NCBI RefSeq assembly: GCF_000786105.1
Contig: NZ_JTEV01000001.1
Coordinates: 1 to 64,000, forward strand
DNA: 64,000 nt
Direction: 5' to 3'
DNA from: Bdellovibrio sp. ArHS
GTDB taxonomy: Bacteria; Bdellovibrionota; Bdellovibrionia; Bdellovibrionales; Bdellovibrionaceae
Made by a program: the position numbers and the translations under genes. The notes beneath the pieces were generated by a model. That model was not told the origin of the DNA, ran no database searches, and was given only the letters and a program-made list of their open reading frames with translations. Shown piece after piece: positions 8,293-17,764 of this stretch. The number at the start of each line of letters is the position of its first letter. Positions within the stretch are counted from its first letter, which is position 1.

Positions 8293-9169
8293 TTTTACCT
8301 GTAAGTCCTTTGGCAAATGGATTCTTGCTGGCGAACATGCTGTTTTGCGTGGTGTGCCGGCTTTGGTTTTTCCAATTCAATCCCGAAATCTGGAATTGAA
8401 CTATTCGCGCACAGAATCTCCTTTAGAGTTGCGTCTAGTCGGCGATCACGGAAAAGACCTGCAGCTTTTAGTTTGGGGTGTTTTAGAGAAAGCCTGCGAA
8501 CTAAAAAAAATCCCACGCCATGATATCAAAGGTGTCTTACTTCTAGAGTCGTCAATTCCCGTTGGCGCGGGTATGGGCGCTTCGGCGGCGCTGTGTGTAG
8601 CTTTGACTCGTTGGTTGGGGTATCTGGGCTATGTACCTGAAAGTGAGTACTACGAGTTCGCCCGTGATTTGGAAAATCTTTTTCACGGTGAAAGCAGTGG
8701 CGTGGATATCGCAGTGGCATTGTCAGGCGAAGGTCTGTACTTCGTTCGCAATGGCGAGCGCAAACCTTTGGCGTCCGCGTGGAAACCCCGCTGGTATATT
8801 TCTTATTCGGGCAAGCGTGGCGTGACGGTGGATGCGGTGAACAAGGTGAAAGACCTGCTACTGCAGAATCCAGAGGTCGGTGAAAAAATCGACCAACAAA
8901 TGGCCCACGCGGTGACGTTGGCTCAGAAGGCTCTGCAGATGGATTCGCGAGAAGGATTGCCTCTTTTAGCGCAAGCAATTGAAGAAGGTGGTCAGTGTTT
9001 TGAACAGTGGGGCTTGAACGAAGGAGCTCCCGGTCTGCATATTCAGTGGCTTAAAGAGAAGGGCGCCCTGGCCGTAAAACCGACGGGGTCGGGTGGCGGA
9101 GGTTACGTGCTGTCGTTATGGGAGCAAGAGCCTGCTGCGGAAGTTCTAGAAAAACTGATTCCTTGTTAA
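8282..9169 (+). CDS. mvaK1: mevalonate kinase
   Basis: The product is 295 residues from ATG 8282 (an ATG six codons upstream lies deeper inside mvaD and has no better site). It has the mevalonate-kinase pattern: SFGKWILAGEHAVLRGVPAL at the N-terminus, the ATP-binding loop SSIPVGAGMGASAALCVALTRW, FHGESSGVDIAVALSG with the catalytic Asp region, and the C-terminal glycine loop KPTGSGGGGYVLSL. The enzyme phosphorylates mevalonate and so acts immediately after mvaA, even though its gene is last in the operon. Confidence 0.88.
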   Translation: MSIDFTCKSFGKWILAGEHAVLRGVPALVFPIQSRNLELNYSRTESPLELRLVGDHGKDLQLLVWGVLEKACELKKIPRHDIKGVLLLESSIPVGAGMGASAALCVALTRWLGYLGYVPESEYYEFARDLENLFHGESSGVDIAVALSGEGLYFVRNGERKPLASAWKPRWYISYSGKRGVTVDAVNKVKDLLLQNPEVGEKIDQQMAHAVTLAQKALQMDSREGLPLLAQAIEEGGQCFEQWGLNEGAPGLHIQWLKEKGALAVKPTGSGGGGYVLSLWEQEPAAEVLEKLIPC

Positions 9170-9208
9170 GACGTTGCCCCCTGACTCAGGGTTTTGTAAC
9201 TTTAAAGA

Positions 9209-9913
9209 ATGTTAAAAATCCAAAAAGACATCTTAAAGAAGCGCAAGCCCGCTCGGGCACAAACCCTTCAGCGATTTTTTAAAACCGCCCCCGGCGAGTA
9301 TGCCGAAGGTGATATCTTTTGGGGGCTGACTGTTCCTGAAAGTCGCAGTATCGCAAAAAAATATGCGGATCTTTCTTTAAAAGATGTCCGTGTTCTTATT
9401 AAATCCAAAATTCACGAGGAACGGTTGATCGGTCTTTTGATTCTTGTGGGTCGTTTCGCAAAAAGTCCTGAAAAAGAGCAAGAAAAAATCTATCAGTTCT
9501 ATTTAAAAAACACGCGATATATTAACAATTGGGATCTTGTGGACTCTTCGGCTGAATATATCGTCGGAAGTTATCTTTACGAACGCGATCGTTCGATCTT
9601 ATGCGAACTCGCAAAATCTCCCAGTCTTTGGGAGCGACGAATCGCCATGCTTTCCACCTTTCATTTTATCAAGCGCGGGGAATATAAAGACACGCTGAAA
9701 ATCGCCAAGATCTTGCTTAACGACCCTCATGATCTGATTCACAAAGCGGTCGGCTGGATGTTGCGGGAAGCCGGAAAACGAGTCAGCGAGCAAGATATGC
9801 GCAAATTCTTAGATGTGCATGCCCCGAAAATGCCTCGCACCATGCTTCGTTATGCAATCGAAAGGCTGCCAGCGACGGATCGTCAGTATTATCTGAAGCT
9901 TAAAAGCAAATAA
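9209..9913 (+). CDS. DNA alkylation repair enzyme, AlkD family
   Basis: This 234-residue HEAT-repeat-like protein matches AlkD DNA glycosylases, which remove positively charged alkylated purines such as 3- and 7-methyl adducts without flipping the base. The family motif NNWDLVD gives Trp108 and Asp112, matching the Trp109 and Asp113 of the Bacillus cereus enzyme, and LWERRIA supplies the conserved Arg at 143 or 144. The gene lies 39 bases after the mevalonate operon on the same strand, but the function is unrelated. Start at ATG 9209 gives a normal family length. Confidence 0.87.
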   Translation: MLKIQKDILKKRKPARAQTLQRFFKTAPGEYAEGDIFWGLTVPESRSIAKKYADLSLKDVRVLIKSKIHEERLIGLLILVGRFAKSPEKEQEKIYQFYLKNTRYINNWDLVDSSAEYIVGSYLYERDRSILCELAKSPSLWERRIAMLSTFHFIKRGEYKDTLKIAKILLNDPHDLIHKAVGWMLREAGKRVSEQDMRKFLDVHAPKMPRTMLRYAIERLPATDRQYYLKLKSK

Positions 9914-9915
9914 AC

Positions 9916-9957
9916 CGTGATGACCGTAATCACGTGGTGTCAAAGAGCTTTTTTTGA
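9916..9957 (+). terminator. possible terminator after the AlkD gene
   Basis: CGTGAT (9916-9921) and ATCACG (9929-9934) form a six-pair hairpin with a seven-base loop, and a run of seven T residues follows after 14 bases. The gap weakens it as an intrinsic terminator. Confidence 0.35.
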
Positions 9958-10004
9958 TGACCCCAGGTTCTACCCGAAATAGGTCCTTCCCTTAAGGGGG
10001 CTTA

Positions 10005-10841
10005 ATGAAGATCTTTTTATCCATTCTTTTTCTGGCTGCAAACTCGTGGGCGTTAACGAATGCGATCCCTGCAGAAGGCACTGAGTTTGAATCCGCGGTG
10101 TTTTTTAGTGCCCTAGGGTACGACCCGGAAAGCAAGGACTCGGTTCCTGGCTTTTGCAATGGCAATCTTCTTTCTGATCGGGTGATGCTGACGGCGGCCC
10201 ACTGCGTATACCAGTCAGAAGTTCTTAAATCCTGGGAGATCGACCTGCATGTTGGAGAGTATGTCTATCGTACCACACCCACTGGAGAGACTCGTCGTAT
10301 CGGTTATGTGACTCGATACCGTGAAACGGTGAAGGCTCGTTTCGTCTACACCGCAGATTTAAAACGACGTGTGGATATGCAAGGTCTGCGCTTGCGTATC
10401 GGACCTGCTGAAGATATTGCCGTGGTGATTTTTGAAAAGCCTTTGCCTTTAAAAGCGGACTTCCAATACGTTCCCGTGATATCACAGCAAGAGCTTTCGG
10501 CGATCAATTCCAATCTTTTAACTTATTGGCCGACGGTGGTCACGATCAATCCGATTGAAGAGATTGCCACCAACGATACGAAGCGAAGGGCCCGTTTGGA
10601 TCGAATCGGTAAAAGCTCTAGCACTTATGAATCCAAGTCAGCGGCCCGCGTGCAACCCGGCGACAGCGGCGCCCCCTTGTTTGTTAGAATTGGGACACAG
10701 TGGAAACAGATCGGCGTGACAAAGGGACGGGCCGAGACATTGTTTTCGAACTGGGATGTTTACGGAATTCTGGATCAGAAGATGTGTCAGATCAGTCAGC
10801 TCGTTACCGAGCCGGAAATCAAAAGCCTTTTGTGTCACTAG
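10005..10841 (+). CDS. secreted trypsin-like serine protease
   Basis: The 278-residue precursor begins with a signal peptide (MKIFLSILFLAANSWA). The chymotrypsin-fold triad is visible: TAAHC with His66, PAEDIAVV with Asp137, and GDSGAPL with Ser221. The mature enzyme is probably periplasmic or exported. A GGGGGC run just ahead of the ATG is the likely ribosome-binding site. The family cleaves peptide bonds, usually after Arg/Lys in trypsin types, but the specificity residue is not secure here. A gene of this kind would suit a predatory bacterium, which is context only. Confidence 0.88.
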   Translation: MKIFLSILFLAANSWALTNAIPAEGTEFESAVFFSALGYDPESKDSVPGFCNGNLLSDRVMLTAAHCVYQSEVLKSWEIDLHVGEYVYRTTPTGETRRIGYVTRYRETVKARFVYTADLKRRVDMQGLRLRIGPAEDIAVVIFEKPLPLKADFQYVPVISQQELSAINSNLLTYWPTVVTINPIEEIATNDTKRRARLDRIGKSSSTYESKSAARVQPGDSGAPLFVRIGTQWKQIGVTKGRAETLFSNWDVYGILDQKMCQISQLVTEPEIKSLLCH

Positions 10842-10846
10842 ATGTC

Positions 10847-10876
10847 TTCGGTCGTGCTTACTTTGGCACGACCGAA
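10847..10876. terminator. perfect hairpin between convergent genes
   Basis: TTCGGTCGTGC (10847-10857) and GCACGACCGAA (10866-10876) form an 11-pair perfect stem with an eight-base loop. It follows the protease stop and includes the last codons and stop of the methyltransferase gene on the other strand. Neither strand has a T-run after it, so it may block read-through or protect 3' ends and need not be a classic intrinsic terminator. Confidence 0.5.
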
Positions 10877-11613
10877 TAGCTGAAAAGAGCAATGCTGGCG
10901 GCCACAGTGGCGTTCAAAGACTCGACCCCTTGAGTGGCCACGGCCAGTCGCTTTAATCCCTTTAATCCACCAAATCCGGGACCTTCTTCGCCAATCGCCA
11001 GGCGAATATTTTTGGGCCATTTGAATGTGGCGACGTTTTCGCCCTTCATGTCCAGGGCATAAAGATCTTCGTTGCCAGCAACAAATTCGGTGAATTTACC
11101 GACCCGATAAAGCGGTAACTTTAAAAGAGTGCCCGCCGAAGCTTTGATGGCTTTCGGATGAAACGGATTGCAGCTTTCTTCCGTAAGAATCATTTTGCTG
11201 GCGCCAAAGGCCAAAGCCGAACGGGCCAGAGATCCCAAATTGGCAGGATCACCTAAAGGAGAAACAACTTCCAATCCTTGGGTCGGGCTGGCAGGCAGTG
11301 CCGGTATTTCTTTCGGTTCTAAAACTAAAAGATTGTAGTGGGTGCCAATAACATCGACCTCATTAAAGAGGGCCTTGGGCAATTTAAAAACGGGAATGCG
11401 CTGACCCTTAAGGGAAGAGGCCGTCATGGTCAAAGACTTCAGGTCCTCGTGGACGAGCTCGGCCTTCACCTTGAAATTGGGATTTTCCAAGAACTCGGCA
11501 ATCAGCTTTTCGCCCATAAGAATAAATTCTTGATGCTTCTTGATCCCGCGGGCGGAAGCCAGATCCAGCCAGCGGCGAAAGTGCTCATTGCTTTTTGAAC
11601 TGATCTCAATCAC
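10858..11613 (-). CDS. TrmH/SpoU-family RNA 2'-O-methyltransferase
   Basis: The 251-residue protein shows the SPOUT motifs in order: SPLGDPANLGSLARSALAFG (motif 1, residues about 118-137), IGEEGPGFGG (motif 2) and ESLNATVAASIALF (motif 3). These build the trefoil knot that binds S-adenosylmethionine. The N-terminal segment, with FILMGEKLIAEFL, resembles the SpoU substrate-binding domain. Whether it methylates rRNA or tRNA is not decidable from sequence. It starts at GTG, with GAGAGGA about nine bases upstream. It converges with the protease gene over a strong hairpin. Confidence 0.85.
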   Translation of the reverse strand: MIEISSKSNEHFRRWLDLASARGIKKHQEFILMGEKLIAEFLENPNFKVKAELVHEDLKSLTMTASSLKGQRIPVFKLPKALFNEVDVIGTHYNLLVLEPKEIPALPASPTQGLEVVSPLGDPANLGSLARSALAFGASKMILTEESCNPFHPKAIKASAGTLLKLPLYRVGKFTEFVAGNEDLYALDMKGENVATFKWPKNIRLAIGEEGPGFGGLKGLKRLAVATQGVESLNATVAASIALFSYSVVPK

Positions 11614-11630
11614 AGCGTCACGTCCTCTCT

Positions 11631-12038
11631 TTATCGAGAAAGCTTTAATTCAACATAGCGATTGCGACCTTTGGCAATACGCAGCTTCGTGCCCTCGGCG
11701 TCTTTGTAAAGAACGATGGCCGCGGAATGAGTGGCATCCATGATAAGTTTGCCCCACATGACATTGTCGCCTGTGTACAGAGAGCCCACTGCTTTGTGGG
11801 TGAAAAGAGCGTCAGAAGAAATCGAGATATAAGATCGACCGATTTCCAAAGGATCTTTTTGAATATTCACAAACCAAATAGCGTGATGCTCGTAAGCCAC
11901 CCAGCGACCATACACCTGAGTGTCCGTCAAAGCCTCGCGAGTCACACTGGTTGGCCAGGGAACAATGGGGCCATCACCGGGACCGGCAAAAGCGAACGAG
12001 CTAAAAAGAATAAGAAGAAGAGTGCTTAAGAACTTCAT
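11631..12038 (-). CDS. small secreted protein of unknown function
   Basis: The product is 135 residues with a textbook signal peptide (MKFLSTLLLILFSSFAFAG). The mature part of about 115 residues ends in a basic strand (RNRYVELKLSR). I do not recognise a family. Its ATG overlaps the stop of the upstream TPR/winged-helix regulator gene by four bases, so the two are translated together; it may be an effector or sensor partner of that regulator, which is inference. Confidence 0.75.
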   Translation of the reverse strand: MKFLSTLLLILFSSFAFAGPGDGPIVPWPTSVTREALTDTQVYGRWVAYEHHAIWFVNIQKDPLEIGRSYISISSDALFTHKAVGSLYTGDNVMWGKLIMDATHSAAIVLYKDAEGTKLRIAKGRNRYVELKLSR

Positions 12039-13168
12039 AGAGTTGCTTCCTCCAAATATTTCATTTGCACTGTGGCTTGAGGATTGAAGAAATAACCTTT
12101 GCGATCCCGCAGGATATAGCGGGGGCTTTCCAAATCAGGTTCGAGCAGTGTTCTGAGTCGTTTGATCGAGACGTAGATCAAATTGTCGTGCAGCTCGGGG
12201 TTATAGGCCTGACCCCAGATTTTTTCTACGAGGTCTTCTTTCGAGTAACGCTGGCCGGGATTTTTAATAAACAACAGCGCCATGTCTAAAAGGATGTGTT
12301 GATTCTTGAAATTAATCACACCCTTCGTTTTTTCAAGGACCAGGCGGGATTTTTCATCTACCTGAAAGTCGTATTGCGAACGAAGGCTGTCCAAATCGTG
12401 CGGGCATACCTGAGTGATAAATTTATACAGACGCGGCGATTTGATGGGGCTGACGCCCTTTATCGCCAGCTCTGCATAGATGCGATATTGTTCGTCCCGC
12501 TTCTGATCCCGATAGACGCGGGCCATTTGCGCCAGAATGCTTGAAATTAAAAGTTGAAAGCCATGCTGCTTCGCCAGTTCATAACCGCGCCAAAGAACAT
12601 CCATGGCACGATCGAATTGCACGCTTTGTGTGTAAATATAACCGCGCAATAAAAGCGAGGTGAGCGTCAATTCCGTGTTTTCCGCTTCACTTAAAAGGAC
12701 GTCGACCTTGTCCAAGGTTAAAAGCGTGTGATTGTGTTTCTTCGGCTCTAATAAAAGACTGAAAGCCGAAAAAAGCAGGGCGCGGGCCAGAGTTTCCAAA
12801 TCGCGCGCACCAGTGGCCTTGGTGATCGCCGAGTCGATGTAGGCTTGAGATTCTTCCGTTTTTCCCTGAGCTCGTAACCAAGATCCAAGCATAGTTTCAG
12901 CTTTGGCTTCGTTTGCAGCGGAAAGATTTTTTGCGGAAAGCAGTTGCAGAACCTCGTTCATGACGACATCGGCGCCGCCGACGTTTTCAAGTTCGATGTT
13001 GGCTTGCAGATGAATGCGGGCGGCTTCGAACCAGAGAGGCAGTTCCGCTTCTTTGTTGAACGTGACCAAACACTCTGTCGTTGTGGCACGGGCTTCCAGC
13101 AAGTCACCTTGACGGACCTGCAAGCGCGCGAGCTGGAGAAGAGGGGGAGTCTTTGGAATCGCGTTCAT
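12035..13168 (-). CDS. TPR-containing transcriptional regulator with C-terminal OmpR-type winged helix
   Basis: The 377-residue protein has alpha-helical TPR-like repeats over roughly residues 5-250 and a C-terminal winged-helix domain of the OmpR/PhoB class (about 275-360), recognised by YSKEDLVEKIWG, DNLIYVSIKRLRTLLE and YILRDRKGYFF. The order is reversed relative to SARP-type regulators, in which the DNA-binding domain comes first. There is no receiver domain, so activity is not set by phosphorylation of an Asp; the TPR part probably binds a partner. The stop overlaps the start of a small secreted protein gene. Target genes are unknown. Confidence 0.8.
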   Translation of the reverse strand: MNAIPKTPPLLQLARLQVRQGDLLEARATTTECLVTFNKEAELPLWFEAARIHLQANIELENVGGADVVMNEVLQLLSAKNLSAANEAKAETMLGSWLRAQGKTEESQAYIDSAITKATGARDLETLARALLFSAFSLLLEPKKHNHTLLTLDKVDVLLSEAENTELTLTSLLLRGYIYTQSVQFDRAMDVLWRGYELAKQHGFQLLISSILAQMARVYRDQKRDEQYRIYAELAIKGVSPIKSPRLYKFITQVCPHDLDSLRSQYDFQVDEKSRLVLEKTKGVINFKNQHILLDMALLFIKNPGQRYSKEDLVEKIWGQAYNPELHDNLIYVSIKRLRTLLEPDLESPRYILRDRKGYFFNPQATVQMKYLEEATL

Positions 13169-13237
13169 CAGCGAATTTTGTATTCCTTCTATTCGTAGTC
13201 AGTCAATGTCTTATATCGAGCTTAAATCTTCAGCGCA

Positions 13238-14089
13238 CTAAGTGTAATGCGCCCACCGTCGTCGTTCTTCGCCAGAAAGTTCTTCCAGCAAAAGTTCCTC
13301 ACCTTCATCTTCTTCGGGAAGAGGTTTGGTTTTTATTTTTTCGAAAACCACAAGGCGACGTTCGTGCGGTGTTTGTGGAAGAGTGTAAGCCACATCTTCA
13401 ACCAATTTATAGTACTCGGACCATTCGGTGTTTTTAAAAGCTTTGATCTCGGGGTCAACACCGGGACCTTTCATGAAATACACGCGTCCACCGGTTTGCA
13501 GACAGCTAATCACATTACCAAGGGTGTTGCCAATGTCTTCCACTGCGCGAGTAATTGCTCCATTGACGGGATACATGCAGTGCTGGTTGATATTGCGACC
13601 CAGAATGTCCAGGTTTTGCAGCTTCATCTCAGCGCGAACGTGTTTTAAAAATTCCACCCGACGTTGAACGCCTTCGCCCAGAAGAATTTTTTCTTCCGGG
13701 AACATGATTTTCAGGGGAATTCCAGGGAAGCCAGGTCCCGTGCCGACATCTAAAAGCGGAAATTGCAGTTTGGTGTGCTTCAGGATGATGATGCTATCGA
13801 TAAAATGTTTAATAGCGATGTCCCGCAATTTCAGCAGGCGAGTAAAGTTCTCTTTTTCCTGATTCAACATCAAAAGGCGGTAAAAATGCGCCAATTGCAG
13901 GCGTTGTTGGTGATTCACCATATCGAAATTGTGATTGCGGAAGACATCAGCAAGGCGATCATTGGCCTCATTCAGCTCATAAATAAGCTCGGGCTTCTTG
14001 TGGCGGCCCAGATTGGAAGGGGAGAAGTTGCCACGGGCTTCCTGACGGGCTTTATAGGGACTGTAGTTCGTTTTATTTTTATGCGCCAT
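13238..14089 (-). CDS. rsmG: RsmG-like 16S rRNA (guanine-N7) methyltransferase
   Basis: The 283-residue product contains the RsmG core: NQEKENFTRLLKLRDIAIKH, then DVGTGPGFPGIPLKIMFPE (SAM-binding motif I) and the RAVEDIGNTL region. RsmG methylates G527 of 16S rRNA, and loss gives low-level streptomycin resistance in several bacteria. The protein is longer than the usual 200-240 residues, with a basic N-terminal extension of about 40 residues and an acidic Glu-rich C-terminal tail. It lies divergently from pheS and alone on its strand, not beside gidA or parAB. Confidence 0.82.
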   Translation of the reverse strand: MAHKNKTNYSPYKARQEARGNFSPSNLGRHKKPELIYELNEANDRLADVFRNHNFDMVNHQQRLQLAHFYRLLMLNQEKENFTRLLKLRDIAIKHFIDSIIILKHTKLQFPLLDVGTGPGFPGIPLKIMFPEEKILLGEGVQRRVEFLKHVRAEMKLQNLDILGRNINQHCMYPVNGAITRAVEDIGNTLGNVISCLQTGGRVYFMKGPGVDPEIKAFKNTEWSEYYKLVEDVAYTLPQTPHERRLVVFEKIKTKPLPEEDEGEELLLEELSGEERRRWAHYT

Positions 14090-14200
14090 AAGAGTCTGGG
14101 AAAGATAGAGGGAAAGTCGGGAAACCTCAAGGCTTTTCTGCGCTGTGTGTAAAAGCTAAATGCTTGAAAATACGAGCCTCTGAGGTGATTATGAGACCCT

Positions 14201-15226
14201 ATGTCCACGACCAAACTTGATTCTATTAAAGATACAGCCCTGGCGGCTTTTAAAGCTGCTCCCACCTCTAAAGACCTCTATGATCTCAAGGTTCAATACC
14301 TGGGAAAAAGTGGTTCTTTGACTGAGATTATGAAAGAAATGGCTTCTTTGCCGAAAGAGGAAAAACCTCTGTTTGGTAAAAAGGTGAACGAAGTGAAGCA
14401 GCTCCTTGAAGCCGCTTACACGGAGGCCGAAGAAGCTTTAAAGAAAAAAGAAATCTCGGCAAAAATGGCGGCCGAAGAAATCGATCTGACCTTGCCTGCA
14501 GCAGCGCAAGCAAAAGGTTCTGCTCATCCGGTCAATATCGTCGTGGAGGAAATCTTCTCGGTGATGTCACGTTTGGGTTACAGCGTTCGCACGGGCCCAC
14601 TGATTGAAAAAGATTACTATAACTTTGAGGCTTTGAATATTCCGGCGGATCACCCTGCGCGCGATATGCAAGACACTTTCTTTATCGACAAAAGCCATGT
14701 GCTGCGCACGCACACGTCTCCGATTCAGATTCACTCTCTGGAAACCGAACAGTTGCCTTTGCGCGTGATTGGTACGGGGCCGGTTTTCCGTTGCGACAGC
14801 GACATTTCGCATCTTCCGAACTTCCATCAGATTGAAGCTTTGTGTGTGGATGAGAAAGTCTCTATGGCGGATCTGAAGGGCACAATCAGTTTCTTTGTTC
14901 GTGAGTTCTTTGGTCCGGGCTTGAAAACAAGATTCCGTCCGAGCTTTTTTCCCTTCACTGAACCATCGGCAGAAGTGGATTGCTCTTGCCCTATTTGTAA
15001 AGGCAAAGGCTGCAGTCTGTGTAAGCATTCCGGCTGGATTGAAATCGGCGGTTGCGGACTTGTGAATCCGAAAGTGTTTCAAGCCGCAAAAATCGAATAT
15101 CCAAAATGGCAAGGTTTTGCGTTCGGCTTTGGTGTTGAACGTATGGCAATTATTAAATACGGCATCGAAGACATTCGTTTGTTCCCTGAAAATGATGTGC
15201 GTTTCTTAAGGCAGTTTGTAAAATGA
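14201..15226 (+). CDS. pheS: phenylalanyl-tRNA synthetase alpha subunit
   Basis: The 341-residue protein is the catalytic class II subunit that charges tRNA-Phe. An N-terminal coiled coil occupies the first 90 or so residues, followed by the class II motifs: the motif 2 region near [18 protein letters not shown] and the C-terminal [21 protein letters not shown] with the motif 3 Arg. The cysteine-containing [20 protein letters not shown] segment is a familiar feature of many PheS proteins. The stop overlaps pheT by four bases. No T-box or leader peptide rich in Phe was seen in the 110-base gap from rsmG. Confidence 0.97.
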   Translation: MSTTKLDSIKDTALAAFKAAPTSKDLYDLKVQYLGKSGSLTEIMKEMASLPKEEKPLFGKKVNEVKQLLEAAYTEAEEALKKKEISAKMAAEEIDLTLPAAAQAKGSAHPVNIVVEEIFSVMSRLGYSVRTGPLIEKDYYNFEALNIPADHPARDMQDTFFIDKSHVLRTHTSPIQIHSLETEQLPLRVIGTGPVFRCDSDISHLPNFHQIEALCVDEKVSMADLKGTISFFVREFFGPGLKTRFRPSFFPFTEPSAEVDCSCPICKGKGCSLCKHSGWIEIGGCGLVNPKVFQAAKIEYPKWQGFAFGFGVERMAIIKYGIEDIRLFPENDVRFLRQFVK

Positions 15227-17667
15227 AGATCAGTTTAAAATGGCTCCAAGATTATGTTGATGTGACGGAATTCTTTCAAAAGCCGGAAGAGTTGGGCGAA
15301 GCTCTGACTCGCGCCGGTCTTGAAGTGGAAGAGATCACCAATCGGGCAAAAGACTTTAACCACGTGGTTGTCGGTCACATCCTGGAAAAAGATAAACATC
15401 CGAATGCGGATAAACTTTCCTTGTGTCGCGTATCTACGGGCGAAGGTGTTGTGCACCAAATCGTTTGTGGGGCGCAAAATCACAAAGCCGGCGACCGTGT
15501 GATCGTGGCTTTGCCGGGAGCTGTGTTGCCGGGAAATTTCGCGATTAAAAAGTCAGCGGTTCGCGGTGTCGATTCGGCAGGGATGCTGTGCTCTTTGAAA
15601 GAACTGGGCTTGGCTAAAGAGTCAGAAGGCATTGCCATTCTTCCTGCGGACGCCCCCGTCGGAAAACCATATGCCGAGTACGCGGGCTATGACGACATCA
15701 CTTTTGAATTGAAAGTAACGCCCAATAGAGCGGACTGCTTAAGTCACTATGGTTTGGCGCGTGAAGTGGCTTGTCTATATGGAAAAGAATTGAAGGCTCC
15801 GACGGCGGAACCCAAGGTCAATTCTCAGTCGACAAAAAGCGAAATTTCTTTGGATGTGAAGGCCTTTGATTTGTGTCCTCGCTATACGGGTCGTTACCTG
15901 AAGGGTCTTAAAGTGGGGCCTTCGCCAGCATGGCTGGTTCAGCGTCTTGAAAGTGTGGGCATGAATTCGATCAACAACATCGTCGACGTGACAAACTACG
16001 TGATGATGGAGTTGGGACAGCCTCTGCATGCTTTTGATGCTGCTTTTATCGCGGGGAAAAAAGTGATTGTGGATCGGGCGACGAAAGGTGAAAAATTCAT
16101 CACGCTGGATGGTTCAGAGATCAGTTTAACCGGTGAAGAGCTGACAATTCGTGATACTTCTCATCCGGCCTGCCTTGCGGGTGTTGTCGGCGGCAAGAAT
16201 TCGGGTGTGACAGAGGCCACGACAGAAGTTTTCCTGGAATCTGCTTACTTTCTGCCGATGAGCGCACGCAAAACTTCGCGTACTCACGGAATTGATACAG
16301 ATTCAGCCTACAGATTTTCCCGAGGCGTTGATCCGGATGGAGCTCTTCGCGGTTTAAATCGTGCAACGGCCCTGATTTTGGAAGTTGCTGGTGGCGAAGC
16401 TTTTGGCGATCACCATGATTTTTATCCAAATCCAGTGAAAAAAGCGCCTGTGACGATTGCGGTGCAAACGGTGACGGACCGTTTGGGTTACCAGGCGGAA
16501 GAGCACAAATTCGTGGATTTTATGAAGCGTTTGGGATGCCAGTTGGAACAAGCGGGGGCAGGTACTTACAAAATTCTTCCTCCCACCTTCCGTTTTGATC
16601 TTGAGCAGGACATGGATTTGGTTGAAGAGTACGCCCGCCTCAATGGCTATGAACACATCCCCGAGTCCTTGCCGGTGTTTAAGACAATGCCGTCACATCA
16701 CGACAAGGGATTTATGTTGAACCGTACAACAAGCGAGTTGATGCGCGCAGAAGGTTTCCAACAAGCCGTGAACTTTGCCTTTGTCGGTTCTAAAGGGGAA
16801 AAAGCCTTTTTGGGTCCCATCGAAGCTTTGAAGGCGGCGGGCTTGTCCGTGTCAGGCAAAGAGATTCGCATTATGAATCCATTGAATGAAGAAATGGATG
16901 TGATGAGAACTTCTTTAAGCTTTGGTCTTTTCAAAAATCTGAATACCAACTTCCACGCGGGCAATATGCAAGGACGTTTGTTTGAGATCGGCAGTTCTTT
17001 CTTTATGAAAGACGACGGAACTTATGGCGAAACCAGTCGTTTGGGCTTGGCGCTATGGGGACGTGCCGCGAATCTTTGGAACAAGTCACTGGATTACCCT
17101 GTGGTGTTTGAACTTAAAGCAGCGGTTGAAGTGTTGCTGAAGTCGTTGAATATTTCGGCTTATACCTGGGTCACACCGACAAACAAGGTGGAAGTACCCG
17201 CGTTCTTGCACCAAGGGCAATATGCGCAACTTTTGGTTGAAGGAAAAAAAGTTGGTTTTATTGGTACACTTCATCCGGTTCTTCTAGATGATAATAAAAT
17301 CCGCGTGCCTGCGGTATTAGCTGAGCTTGATTTAGATCAGCTTTATAAGGGGCAACCTCGCCCTTACCGCATCCAAAGTATTTCCAAGTTCCCGGTGGTG
17401 GAGCGCGACTTCGCGTTCGTGATGCCAAAAACTTTGAAAGTGGGCGATGTGCTTAAGGATATTCGCAAAGCCGCGGGTTCGCTGCTTGTGAACGTGGATG
17501 TCTTTGACTTGTACGAAGGCGAAAAAATGGAGCCGGGTCAGAAATCCGTGGCGATTCGCCTGTGGCTTCAAGATAAAAATGCCACGCTGCAGGAAGCGCA
17601 AATCGCAGAGACGACAAATAAGGTGCTAGAGAGCTTGAAAAAGAATTTTGATCTTTCTGTGAGATAA
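15223..17667 (+). CDS. pheT: phenylalanyl-tRNA synthetase beta subunit
   Basis: The 814-residue subunit is full length. In order it has a tRNA-binding OB-fold domain (about residues 40-150, with [13 protein letters not shown]), the B3/4 editing domain (around 205-370), a B5 domain, the catalytic-like core, and a C-terminal anticodon-binding FDX-ACB domain (from [11 protein letters not shown]). It pairs with PheS to form the alpha2-beta2 enzyme and hydrolyses mischarged Tyr-tRNA. Start is ATG overlapping the pheS stop. Confidence 0.97.
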   Translation: MKISLKWLQDYVDVTEFFQKPEELGEALTRAGLEVEEITNRAKDFNHVVVGHILEKDKHPNADKLSLCRVSTGEGVVHQIVCGAQNHKAGDRVIVALPGAVLPGNFAIKKSAVRGVDSAGMLCSLKELGLAKESEGIAILPADAPVGKPYAEYAGYDDITFELKVTPNRADCLSHYGLAREVACLYGKELKAPTAEPKVNSQSTKSEISLDVKAFDLCPRYTGRYLKGLKVGPSPAWLVQRLESVGMNSINNIVDVTNYVMMELGQPLHAFDAAFIAGKKVIVDRATKGEKFITLDGSEISLTGEELTIRDTSHPACLAGVVGGKNSGVTEATTEVFLESAYFLPMSARKTSRTHGIDTDSAYRFSRGVDPDGALRGLNRATALILEVAGGEAFGDHHDFYPNPVKKAPVTIAVQTVTDRLGYQAEEHKFVDFMKRLGCQLEQAGAGTYKILPPTFRFDLEQDMDLVEEYARLNGYEHIPESLPVFKTMPSHHDKGFMLNRTTSELMRAEGFQQAVNFAFVGSKGEKAFLGPIEALKAAGLSVSGKEIRIMNPLNEEMDVMRTSLSFGLFKNLNTNFHAGNMQGRLFEIGSSFFMKDDGTYGETSRLGLALWGRAANLWNKSLDYPVVFELKAAVEVLLKSLNISAYTWVTPTNKVEVPAFLHQGQYAQLLVEGKKVGFIGTLHPVLLDDNKIRVPAVLAELDLDQLYKGQPRPYRIQSISKFPVVERDFAFVMPKTLKVGDVLKDIRKAAGSLLVNVDVFDLYEGEKMEPGQKSVAIRLWLQDKNATLQEAQIAETTNKVLESLKKNFDLSVR

Positions 17668-17720
17668 ATTCTTGATTGTTTTCAGTTACTTGTTACCCTT
17701 TGTAAGAGAAATGGTTAATC

Positions 17721-17748
17721 CCGCCTGAAGCACCCAGTGCGAGGGCGG
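17721..17748 (+). promoter_or_regulatory. hairpin leader before ihfA
   Basis: CCGCC (17721-17725) can pair with GGCGG (17744-17748), and inside it GCAC (17730-17733) can pair with GTGC (17737-17740). It ends about 16 bases before the ihfA start and just precedes the GGAG site. It may affect translation of ihfA; the role is unproven. Confidence 0.35.
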
Positions 17749-17764
17749 AAATGGAGTATAAATC

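Noticed and set aside
8526-8978. A 150-codon frame on the minus strand inside the mevalonate kinase gene
   Set aside because: It lies wholly under a strongly supported gene and has low-complexity Pro/Ser/Arg-rich sequence typical of a shadow frame.
14090-14200. T-box or Phe-rich leader peptide before pheS
   Set aside because: The gap is only about 110 bases and shows neither a T-box sequence nor a Phe-rich frame.
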